From: Firmicutes bacterium UBA5389
Lineage (GTDB): Bacteria > Bacillota > DTU025
DNA length: 8,453 nucleotides
Direction of reading: 5' to 3'
Assembly: GCA_002409965.1 (NCBI GenBank)
Contig: DHON01000085.1
Coordinates: 1-8,453 of the forward strand
Of this stretch, positions 1 through 6,286 are shown in pieces. Position 1 is the stretch's first letter; each line of letters opens with the position of its first letter. Under the pieces are notes generated by a model, which was not told the DNA's origin, did no database searches, and saw nothing but the letters and a program-made list of their open reading frames with translations. The position numbers and the translations under genes were made by a program.

Positions 1-24
1 GCGCAAAGACTTGTTGAGAGCTAC
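1..24 (+). repeat. Outer 24-bp inverted-repeat block, left copy
   Basis: This block matches the reverse complement of 8341-8364 at 23 of 24 positions (A7 versus G). It lies at the window edge, so the shared sequence may continue outward. About 45 bp further inward the two copies still align weakly before reaching the ~300 bp element, which suggests one longer, diverged repeat rather than isolated matches. Confidence 0.85.
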
Positions 25-90
25 CTAGGTGGCATGGCCAGCATGGGCAAAGAGGACTCCGGGCTTGCCGGAGATGTGCTCGTTTTTTGA
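1..90 (+). pseudogene. 3' tail of an unidentified repeated reading frame (window edge)
   Basis: A reading frame open from base 1 ends at TGA 88-90, with C-terminal residues GDVLVF. The inverted copy at the right end (minus strand, stop at 8220-8218) ends in ADVLLF in the same frame, with AQ(R/G)LVESY(L/F)GG shared further upstream. The right copy carries 19 extra in-frame codons. A second frame (codons from base 2, stop TAG 26-28) reads RKDLLRAT, and there the two differences between copies up to the threonine codon are synonymous. The coding frame is therefore not settled. I do not recognise the protein. A transposase tail would fit a repeated sequence, but no catalytic motif is visible in so short a piece. 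Confidence 0.3.
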
Positions 91-373
91 TGAAAGTTTG
101 CGAGATACGCGCAGAAGAAAAAGTGAACAGGCGATGTTCATAAAGTGACATATGCAGCAATGCATATACATCTATTGGGATAGCCGTGGCATTATGCGGC
201 AGCCATTGGGGCTCAAATCTGTCAAAGGGCGCGCAAAGCGCCCCGAACGCGCTCGAGGCGACCATCCAGCGATCATCCAGCGACCGTCAGCGGTTCCCCG
301 GAGGCTCGCCGAGCATCGTTGTGTCAAAGCCTGCTGCGAAATTGAAACCCATGTGTCAGAAAGTGAGCACATC
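73..373 (+). repeat. ~300-bp MITE-like element, left copy
   Basis: The element begins GATGTGCTC (73-81) and ends GAGCACATC (365-373), perfect 9 bp terminal inverted repeats. They extend imperfectly to about 18 bp (TTTTTTGA against the complement of TCAGAAAGT). A diverged copy lies inverted at 7940-8235. Bases 123-190 match 8190-8123 at 64 of 68 positions. It has no credible coding capacity: the small open frames starting near 152 and 186 are shifted by a one-base indel relative to the right copy, and they have no ribosome binding site. The left copy also has an 11 bp tandem duplication at 263-273 and 274-284 that is absent on the right. Flanks TTGCCGGA (65-72) and TTGCTGGG (374-381) agree at 6 of 8 and might be a decayed target duplication. 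The element could be non-autonomous, or it could be the non-coding end of a larger insertion sequence. Confidence 0.65.
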
Positions 374-395
374 TTGCTGGGAGGGGTCATCTTGA

Positions 396-411
396 CTACA
401 CTACGGTGTAG
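396..411. promoter_or_regulatory. Perfect 6-4-6 dyad, operator-like
   Basis: CTACAC and GTGTAG are perfect inverted arms around TACG, just inside the element's inner end and preceded by TTGA. Dyads of this type are typical of TetR- or MerR-family operators. No -10 box is convincing next to it. It could instead be a chance hairpin or part of the mobile element. The right-hand copy of the region does not obviously preserve it. Confidence 0.3.
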
Positions 412-420
412 ACCATGGGG

Positions 421-527
421 CCCAGCGCTAGGCCGTTTTGAACGGCGCCCGCGACCGTGCGGCAAGGCAGATGCGCAGCGGGGACAGGTGGGCAACAGAG
501 TCAGCAGGACTTTGACCGGGCCCTGGG
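421..527 (+). repeat. 107-bp block upstream of ccmF promoter, left copy
   Basis: The block aligns without gaps to the reverse complement of 7623-7729, with 87 of 107 positions identical by hand count. The most conserved stretch is 479-516, which contains GGGACAGG, GGCAACAGAGTCAGCA and GACTTTGAC. Third-position bias is absent and one frame contains stops, so protein coding is unlikely. A short hairpin, GCCGTT-TTG-AACGGC, lies at 432-446 and is only partly kept in the other copy. The block ends 20 bp before the ccmF -35 box. It may be a shared upstream regulatory region or the inner end of a larger duplicated element. Bases 374-420 and 528-547 hold nothing else I can name beyond the dyad at 396-411. 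Confidence 0.7.
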
Positions 528-547
528 TTCTTCAAGGGGCTGTTGCG

Positions 548-576
548 TTTACACCGTGCAACGCAGACGGTATAAT
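548..576 (+). promoter_or_regulatory. ccmF promoter with overlapping dyad
   Basis: A TTTACA -35 box (548-553) and a perfect TATAAT -10 box (571-576) are separated by exactly 17 bp, a near-consensus housekeeping promoter. The expected transcript start is near 583, giving a leader of about 35 bases to the GTG at 618. Arms TACACCGT (550-557) and ACGGTATA (567-574) form an inverted repeat with one mismatch and a 9 bp spacer. It covers both boxes, so a repressor bound there would block polymerase. The regulator is unknown. Confidence 0.75.
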
Positions 577-617
577 CAGCGTCAGAAGTGCTACTGACTG
601 AGGGGAGGAAACCCTGT

Positions 618-2972
618 GTGACTACGTATAGCAGCTGGAACTATGCATTGGTCGGCGCTTTTGCAGCATCGTCCATCGCTCTTGCACTCTACCATGCTTC
701 TGACGCTGCATGTACAACGGCTGAACGCGAGAGGCGAGCCAAGGCGGCGACATGCCTGTTCTTGGTGCAGTTCGTCTTGCTGTTGGCCGCGTCAGCGGCG
801 CTGTTTGCGGCATTTCTCAAACACGATTTCGGTCTTGCTTACGTGACCAACTACTCGTCAACTGGGCTATCTGTGTTCTACCTGATTTCGGGGTTCTGGG
901 CCGGGCAGGAGGGCACCTTTCTGCTATGGGCCACGATTTCGGGTGCGATCGGCCTTATACTGGCTGCCAGCAGCAACATCAGCAGCCGCAACAGCAGCAA
1001 CGGCGGCAACAGCCGCAACAGCAGCCGCAACAGCAGCAACGGCAGCTCTGCAGCGTCCGTGATGCGGTTCTACGTGCTTTTCCATGTGGTGCTGACGGCT
1101 CTTCTGCTCAGGGCCACGCCGTTCCGTCTGTTATCCGCAGTGCCTGCAGATGGGGCTGGGCTCAACCCGTTGCTTCAGGATCCATGGATGGTGATACATC
1201 CTCCCATAGTCTTTGTCGGATATGCGCTGTATGCTGTGCCGTTTGCATATGCTATGTCGGCGCTTGCGCGCGATGAGTACTCGGAATGGGTCAAACCCGC
1301 TTTGGCTTGGACTGTGGCGGCCTGGCTGTTCTTGGGCGCCGGCATTATTATCGGGGCAAAGTGGGCCTACGCCACATTGGGATGGGGCGGTTACTGGAGC
1401 TGGGATCCTGTGGAGAACGCATCGCTCGTCCCGTGGCTGGCCGGCGCGGCGCTGATGCATACCCTGATAGTCCAGCGCGAGCGCGGCAGGATGGTGAGGA
1501 CGAACATACTCCTGGCCATTGTATCATTTCTGTTGATTGTGTATGCAACCTTTCTCACGCGCAGCGGGGTGCTTTCGGACTTCTCAGTCCACTCCTTTGC
1601 CAGCCTGGGCCTGACGGCATATCTGGTGGGCGCATGCCTGCTGTTTGCGGCTTTGTCCCTTTGCATGTTGGTATGGCGCTGGAACAGCATGACCTCGACA
1701 CGCAACTACAAAGAGCCATACGATTCGGTTGTGTCCCGCGACTTCGCCTTTTTCATCACAGCGCTATTGTTCGTGGCGTCAGCGGCGATTGTGTCGCTCG
1801 GGACCAGTGCGCCGCTGTTCACGCGGCTTGCGGGGAATCCGTCCTCTGTTGGACAGGTGTTCTACAACATGACCAACGCACCGCTGGGCTTCCTGCTCAT
1901 GTTGACGCTCGCGGTCTGCCCACAGCTCGCCCATGGGGAATCGCGATTGCCCGAGCTCGGACGTGTGATGCTGATTCCGGCTATCATCGCTGCCCTGCTT
2001 ACAGTCGCAGCGGTGTTGATGGGGGCTTGGGGTGTATGGTTTGTCCTCTTCCTGTTCGCCGCGTTTCTGGCATTTGCGGGAAATCTCGTCGCGCTGGTCA
2101 GGCGCGCGCGCGTTCGCGGAGGGTTGCGCCTCGTGGGCGGTTTCGTCGCCCACCTGGGTGTAGCGCTTCTCATTGTGGGAGTGATCGCCACGTCCGTCTA
2201 CAGTCGTACCGAGACGCTCAACCTGCAGGTTGGGGAGGAACGTGAGGTGTTGGGCTGGAACGTTCTGTATGCGCAGCGCGAAGAATTCGTTGTTACGAGC
2301 GATCGTAGGCCATCGGTTGCATGGAATCTTGAGGTATCCAAGCCGGGAAGCGACCGCGTCATCACTGCTCGCCCGTACATGCGACCCACAGCTCAAGGGA
2401 TGCTGCGCCATCCGGCAATAGTGTCCACCTCCGCGGGCGACTTCTACATCTCGCCCCTTGACGAGCATGCCGGGGAGCTGTCGCGGAATGGCGCGCATGA
2501 GTTCAGGCTGAAGAAGGGCGAACTGGTTGAGAGCGCTGGACTGGCTGTGAGGTTTGTGGGGTTTGACATGAGCCGGCACCTGGGCGCGAATGTGATGGCC
2601 GTTGGCGCCGTTCTCGAGGTGTCAGACATCTCCTCTGGCCAAGCTTTGGGCAGTGTGATGCCGGTGCTCGGGTTCGGCGAGGGTGAGCAGTCGCAGACTG
2701 ATGCGCTGCTCGATGTGGATTCGAGGAGCGTGGCGTTCAGGCTCATGGCGATCGATGCAGGGGAGGGATTGGCGGTCATCCGAATGGGCGAACCGCTGCC
2801 CGACGATGGAGCGCACACGGCGAATCAGGGTGGGCAGGGCGATCAGGGCTGTGTGATGCTGGAGATCAGCCTGAAGCCTTTCGCCGGCCTGCTCTGGGTG
2901 GGCGCCATACTGCTGCTGGCAGGCACGGCTGTTGCTGTTGTGAGGCGGGCGCAGGAGGGAAGGAAGGTGTGA
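618..2972 (+). CDS. ccmF: CcmF-type cytochrome c heme lyase subunit
   Basis: This is a polytopic inner-membrane protein of the System I cytochrome c maturation pathway. The family takes heme from holo-CcmE and attaches it to apocytochrome CXXCH motifs outside the membrane. Start: GTG 618 is preferred, giving 784 residues, because AGGGGAGGAA (601-610) lies 7 bases upstream; a GTG at 588 lacks a site. Visible hallmarks are FWAGQEGTFLLW (about 93-104), LQDPWMVIHPP with His194, the tryptophan-rich WWD heme-binding segment GWGGYWSWDPVENAS (about 255-269) followed by His281, SGVLSDFSVHSF with His325, and GGFVAHLGVA with His512. All four conserved family histidines are present. A roughly 200-residue extracytoplasmic domain follows and then a final membrane helix (about 754-776). 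At 784 residues it is longer than the usual ~650, partly from an Asn/Ser-rich insertion at about 118-147. No ccmE, ccmH or ABC ccm genes are in the window, so any partners lie elsewhere. Confidence 0.93.
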   Translation: MTTYSSWNYALVGAFAASSIALALYHASDAACTTAERERRAKAATCLFLVQFVLLLAASAALFAAFLKHDFGLAYVTNYSSTGLSVFYLISGFWAGQEGTFLLWATISGAIGLILAASSNISSRNSSNGGNSRNSSRNSSNGSSAASVMRFYVLFHVVLTALLLRATPFRLLSAVPADGAGLNPLLQDPWMVIHPPIVFVGYALYAVPFAYAMSALARDEYSEWVKPALAWTVAAWLFLGAGIIIGAKWAYATLGWGGYWSWDPVENASLVPWLAGAALMHTLIVQRERGRMVRTNILLAIVSFLLIVYATFLTRSGVLSDFSVHSFASLGLTAYLVGACLLFAALSLCMLVWRWNSMTSTRNYKEPYDSVVSRDFAFFITALLFVASAAIVSLGTSAPLFTRLAGNPSSVGQVFYNMTNAPLGFLLMLTLAVCPQLAHGESRLPELGRVMLIPAIIAALLTVAAVLMGAWGVWFVLFLFAAFLAFAGNLVALVRRARVRGGLRLVGGFVAHLGVALLIVGVIATSVYSRTETLNLQVGEEREVLGWNVLYAQREEFVVTSDRRPSVAWNLEVSKPGSDRVITARPYMRPTAQGMLRHPAIVSTSAGDFYISPLDEHAGELSRNGAHEFRLKKGELVESAGLAVRFVGFDMSRHLGANVMAVGAVLEVSDISSGQALGSVMPVLGFGEGEQSQTDALLDVDSRSVAFRLMAIDAGEGLAVIRMGEPLPDDGAHTANQGGQGDQGCVMLEISLKPFAGLLWVGAILLLAGTAVAVVRRAQEGRKV
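981..1043 (+). repeat. AGC/AAC-rich repeat tract inside ccmF
   Basis: A 24 bp sequence at 981-1004 recurs exactly at 1020-1043 (offset 39 bp) within a wider CAG/CAA/CGC-rich tract spanning about 968-1050. In the ccmF frame it encodes a string of Asn, Ser, Gly and Arg. It sits in the loop between the third and fourth membrane helices, between GAIGLILAA and the helix starting RFYVLFHVV. Units are multiples of three, so expansion or contraction keeps the frame. It probably arose by slippage or unequal exchange, and the length may vary between strains. Confidence 0.8.
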
Positions 2973-3197
2973 AGCCTGCATTACGATACATCTGTTGCCC
3001 GCGGGAAGGCCGCGGGGCGCATTCGCGACATTGATACCGATGCAATAGCGCGATATATCCTCGGCGCGCTCACCGCAGTCGCGCTTGACTGGCCCGATGG
3101 CGAGCCGCCTGCCGGGACTCTGCTGGGGATCAAGGGCATGATGCTAAGCGGAATCGCGTGCGATGGGGGGCCTACCTGTGTTTGTGACTGTACGTGA
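2973..3197 (+). pseudogene. TetR-family regulator C-terminal remnant
   Basis: Directly after the ccmF stop, and in the same frame, 74 codons stay open to TGA 3195-3197. The translation contains ARGKAAGRIRDIDTDAIARY, then ILGALTAVALDWPDGEPP, then LLGIKGMMLSGIA. This pattern (a short helix, G-x-I-R-x-D-I-D, then an ARY-LGAL helix and a final G-containing helix) is characteristic of TetR/AcrR C-terminal ligand domains. There is no usable start codon before ATG 3139, no ribosome binding site and no DNA-binding N-terminus, so it cannot make a functional regulator. The end overlaps the pucR start by 20 bases. The likely origin is a deletion joining ccmF to the tail of a regulator gene. Family assignment by eye is moderately secure; its history is inferred. 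Confidence 0.5.
3031..3059 (+). promoter_or_regulatory. Candidate promoter for the PucR-family gene
   Basis: TTGATA (3031-3036) and TATATC (3054-3059) are separated by exactly 17 bp, close to the housekeeping consensus. It sits inside the TetR-like remnant and would give a leader of roughly 110 bases before GTG 3178. If real, the regulator is transcribed independently of ccmF. It is also possible that pucR is read through from ccmF, since I see no terminator between them. Confidence 0.45.
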
Positions 3198-4863
3198 CTT
3201 GCTCGGCGCCATTGGCGGCTCTGCGCAGGTGCTGGCCGGCGCGGAGGGGCTTGGCCGGTGTGTGCGCTCGGCGGCTCGATGGCAGGCCCTGGGCCCGGCC
3301 CCGGATGCGTTGCCGGAGGCGTTGCCGCACGATGTGATCGTTGTTCGGCCGCAGCAGGTTACGCCCGAGTTTGTGCGCGAAGCCTACTGTTTTGAGGCGG
3401 CGGCATTGGCGGTGACGGCATCAGCGGAGCAGGAAAGCGTGGGCCGGGAGGCTCTGCGAGAGGCCGACGCGGTCTTGTTGCCGATCATCGCATTGCCTGC
3501 GGACTTCAGTGAACATCGCCTTGCAGTGTTGTCGCTGTCGGAGAACCTTCGCCGACACGAAACGCTTGTTCAGAGTGTTGTGCAGCTCCACAAGATATTC
3601 ATGCGGGGTTTTGACGACCTGGACTTCGATGCCGTAGCAACGCTGTTGTCTCAGCGGTTGCATCGGTCGGTTGCGCTGGTGAACAGGGGAGACGAGATAC
3701 TGGGGTATGCGGTCTGCCCGCAGGAGGACGCAGGCCAATTTGAACAAGTGTTGCAGTTGCTGCCCATGGCGGCGCACGTGCGAAACGAACCGATGCCTGC
3801 CAGGTTCGGTTGCGGAGTGTCGGAGCAACTCGATACGATGATCAGGCGCGTCCCAGTTACCGGCGAGCGAAATCTGGTGAGATACGTGCCAATTGCGGCG
3901 CAGGGCCACACAGCCGGCGCGATGGTGATTTGGCCGGGAGATCCCGAGCTTTCCTCGGCTGAGGCAGTGGGCCTATCGATAGCAGCTACGGTGGGTTCGC
4001 TGGAGATACTCAAAGACAGAGCGGCAAGGGAGATCGAACGGTACACGGCGCACCAATTGATGGAGGACCTGCTTGCGGGCACTGTCGACACCAGGGCATC
4101 GCTCATACGGCGGGCGGACGCGCTGGGATGGAGTCTGGACGGGGCTTTTTCGGTGCTTGTTTTCGAGATGGACAACGAAGTGGGGCCCATGAGCGCGCAG
4201 GATGCGCAGGAACGGTTGGCCGAAGAGCTAGACCGCACAGTTACGACCGTGAAGCGGATTGCCCGCGACAACGGCCTTTACGCGATAGCGGTCGCGAGGA
4301 GCAAGGAAGTAGTGTTGCTGCTCAAGCAGACGACCGGCGGCAGCGCGCGGGCTGTGAGGGACATGAGCCTCAAGTTCGGAAGGGCGGCCACTGCGGCTCT
4401 GAATTCGAGGCAACCCGGCGTGCGCACGTGTGTGGGGATAGGTCAGTTCCGGGCGGATCTGTCCAAAATCTCTATGAGTTACCAGGAAGCCAAGAAGGCT
4501 CTGTCTATCGGGCGCGCGATCAGCGCCCGCACATCCGTTATCCACTTCGATGACCTGGGGGTCTACCGTGTGATAGCCAAGTGCGCCGACAGGTCGGAGC
4601 TGGAAGCGTTTGTGCGCGACAAACTTGGCCCGCTGATAGACTACGACATGAAGCGCGGGACTTGTCTTGTGGAGACTCTCAGGGTCTACTTCGAAAACGC
4701 ATCGTCGCCGGCGAGCGCCGCCAAGACGCTGTTTGTGCACGTCAATACGGTCAAGCAGCGCCTGGTCAGGATATCTCAGATCGCCGGGCTCGACCTTTCC
4801 TCGACTGATGATCAGTTCCTGGCATACATGGCGCTGAAGATACTCGATTTCCTGCGGGCGTAG
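3178..4863 (+). CDS. PucR/CdaR-family transcriptional regulator
   Basis: A predicted DNA-binding regulator of 561 residues. Domains in order: an N-terminal PucR-type domain (about 1-115, beginning FVTVRDLL, the usual opening of this family), a GAF-like middle region (about 140-270), a CdaR GGDEF-like domain without catalytic motifs (about 285-430, ending near the SYQEAKKAL motif), and the C-terminal PucR helix-turn-helix (497-561: LVETLRVYFENASSPASAAK, then LFVHVNTVKQRLVRI). Start: GTG 3178 puts the conserved FVTVRDLL at the N-terminus with a G-rich site at 3165-3170; ATG 3163 is possible and would add five residues. Characterised family members respond to small metabolites (purine breakdown products, proline, GABA, sugar diacids) and regulate adjacent catabolic genes. 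Here the adjacent metabolic genes are the convergent synthase-dehydrogenase operon, so it is a plausible but unproven controller of that operon. The effector cannot be told from sequence. Confidence 0.9.
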   Translation: MFVTVRDLLGAIGGSAQVLAGAEGLGRCVRSAARWQALGPAPDALPEALPHDVIVVRPQQVTPEFVREAYCFEAAALAVTASAEQESVGREALREADAVLLPIIALPADFSEHRLAVLSLSENLRRHETLVQSVVQLHKIFMRGFDDLDFDAVATLLSQRLHRSVALVNRGDEILGYAVCPQEDAGQFEQVLQLLPMAAHVRNEPMPARFGCGVSEQLDTMIRRVPVTGERNLVRYVPIAAQGHTAGAMVIWPGDPELSSAEAVGLSIAATVGSLEILKDRAAREIERYTAHQLMEDLLAGTVDTRASLIRRADALGWSLDGAFSVLVFEMDNEVGPMSAQDAQERLAEELDRTVTTVKRIARDNGLYAIAVARSKEVVLLLKQTTGGSARAVRDMSLKFGRAATAALNSRQPGVRTCVGIGQFRADLSKISMSYQEAKKALSIGRAISARTSVIHFDDLGVYRVIAKCADRSELEAFVRDKLGPLIDYDMKRGTCLVETLRVYFENASSPASAAKTLFVHVNTVKQRLVRISQIAGLDLSSTDDQFLAYMALKILDFLRA

Positions 4864-4948
4864 AGGCGCGCAGGATAGAAGGCGTGTGCATGGTCGTCAG
4901 CACCTCGGAACATTCAACGTCACCCATATGCCGCCGTCAAGTGTGAGG

Positions 4949-4973
4949 GCTGTCAGCCATGAACTGGGACAGC
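4949..4973. terminator. Stem-loop in the convergent gap
   Basis: Perfect GCTGTC/GACAGC arms enclose a 13-base loop, inside which a short CCA/TGG pairing is possible. It lies in the 118 bp gap between the two convergent units, 9 bases beyond the dehydrogenase stop. No T-tract follows on either strand, so it is not a canonical intrinsic terminator. It may stabilise the 3' end or be incidental. I see no better terminator in 4864-4981. Confidence 0.25.
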
Positions 4974-4981
4974 TTCGCGGG

Positions 4982-6286
4982 CTAGTTGAACTCGAAGACC
5001 GACTTGATCAGCTGAGACTCGCGCAGGTTGAGGTTGGCCTGGATGGCCTGCTTGTAGTCGTCCAGTCTGAACTTGTGTGTAAGCAGGGATGACAGGCTCA
5101 GTCTGCCGGTGCGCACTAACTCCACCGCTACCTCGTAGGTCCGCAGAGTCCTGTTCTCGAAATGCTCGGTCGAGCACCAGAACGATCCGCGCACCTGCAC
5201 TTCCTTGAGCCAGATGGGAGTCCAGTCCACGCCTTTGGGGAAGGCGGCCAGGCCTACCAGGACCATGGTCCCATGAGGCAGTGTGAAGCGCAATGCATCG
5301 TCTATGCTGGTGGAATTGCCAACGCAGTCGAAGACGGTGTGTGCCCCGCCCACTACGACTCGCTTGCCCAGCATGGGCTTGAGTAGCTTCGCTCCGAGGG
5401 CGTCGGCCAGTTCGGCGTAGTAGTCGGACGACCTACTCATGTATACCACTGCATCGGCCCCGAGCCGTGCGGCAGCTTCGCCCTGGAACTTGTGCTTGGC
5501 CAGAGCGACGATCCTGGCCTTGCCTGCTAGCGCGCGGATGGAGGCGATGGCCGAAAGCCCGATCACGCCGCAGCCGATGATGAGCACCGTCGAGTCGTCG
5601 CGCGGGAAGTTGCGCATGACGGGGTGCAGGGACGAGCAGAACGCGTCTACGAGCACTGCGTCTTCGAAGCTGACGTTATCGGGAAGCGGGATCAGCTGTG
5701 AGTAGTGGGCCACGAACTCCTGGCTCCATCCGCCTCCGGTGTCGCGGCAGGTTCCGATGGACATTCCGGGCGAGACGGAGCCTTCAGTGAAGTTGGTGCA
5801 GAGCGAGTAATCGCCTCTTGCGCAGCTGGGACAGACTGTCTTGATGCCCCGTGGGACGCAGGATAGCAATGGGTCGACCAGGACGCGGGCGCCGAGGCCT
5901 ATGGGGGCGCCCGCGCCTACGTCAGCCTTGGCCGACGCGGCGCAGGCGGCTTCGGCCAAGGCGGTTCGGGCAGCCAATCGCTGGGCTGCGATTTTCCCCA
6001 TTTCCACGATGTAGCCGCAGTTCTCGTGGCCTATGGTGAACGGGAACGATGCAAACGGGGATGTGGACGGCGAGTCGTGCAGGAGGATCAGGTTCTTGTC
6101 GCTCCCGCAGAACCCGGCATATTTGGTCTTGACCCTGACCCACTCGGGCGTGGGCAGTTCGGGGGGCGAAACGTCCCGTAGCACTATGTTGGAGAACTTG
6201 TCGTAGTACGCCGCGCGGCTCATGGCCCCTGCGATCGTCGAATACACGTAGCGCGGGACGGTCCCCTCAAACTGAACGGCTTTCAT
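4982..6286 (-). CDS. Zinc-dependent medium-chain alcohol/threonine-type dehydrogenase
   Basis: An NAD(P)-dependent oxidoreductase of the zinc MDR superfamily, 434 residues. Seen: catalytic-zinc region GFCGSDKN with Cys60 and GHENCG with His87-Glu88; a Rossmann nucleotide-binding loop IIGCGVIGLSA (about 236-246); FDCVGNSTSIDDAL (about 319-332); and a C-terminal substrate/cofactor region SFWCSTEHFENRT. The structural-zinc lobe has four cysteines (143, 152, 155, 163), but the first spacing is 8 residues instead of the usual 2. An Ala-rich insertion (about 98-125) follows the GHE motif, making the protein about 80 residues longer than a typical threonine dehydrogenase. Its ATG overlaps the synthase stop (ATGA, 6286-6283), so translation is probably coupled. 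Paired with an alpha-oxoamine synthase it could oxidise threonine to 2-amino-3-ketobutyrate, or act on another hydroxy/keto amine or polyol. Family is secure; substrate is not. Confidence 0.88.
   Translation of the reverse strand: MKAVQFEGTVPRYVYSTIAGAMSRAAYYDKFSNIVLRDVSPPELPTPEWVRVKTKYAGFCGSDKNLILLHDSPSTSPFASFPFTIGHENCGYIVEMGKIAAQRLAARTALAEAACAASAKADVGAGAPIGLGARVLVDPLLSCVPRGIKTVCPSCARGDYSLCTNFTEGSVSPGMSIGTCRDTGGGWSQEFVAHYSQLIPLPDNVSFEDAVLVDAFCSSLHPVMRNFPRDDSTVLIIGCGVIGLSAIASIRALAGKARIVALAKHKFQGEAAARLGADAVVYMSRSSDYYAELADALGAKLLKPMLGKRVVVGGAHTVFDCVGNSTSIDDALRFTLPHGTMVLVGLAAFPKGVDWTPIWLKEVQVRGSFWCSTEHFENRTLRTYEVAVELVRTGRLSLSSLLTHKFRLDDYKQAIQANLNLRESQLIKSVFEFN

Noticed and set aside
421..527. 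107-bp block as RNase P RNA, T-box or tRNA
   Set aside because: GCAACAGAG and GGGTTC-like words recall these RNAs, but the required conserved cores (T-box bulge, tRNA arms, RNase P helices) are not present.
152..601. 149-codon plus-strand open frame across the left repeat
   Set aside because: It runs through the element, the 107 bp block and the ccmF promoter, has no ribosome binding site, and the frame is broken by an indel in the inverted copy.
752..1276. Overlapping frame with a Gln-rich stretch in ccmF
   Set aside because: It is an out-of-frame shadow of the AGC/AAC repeat in ccmF; the ccmF frame carries all family motifs.
4864..4981. Intrinsic terminator between the convergent units
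   Set aside because: Only a modest stem-loop without a T-tract is found, so a confident terminator call is not justified.
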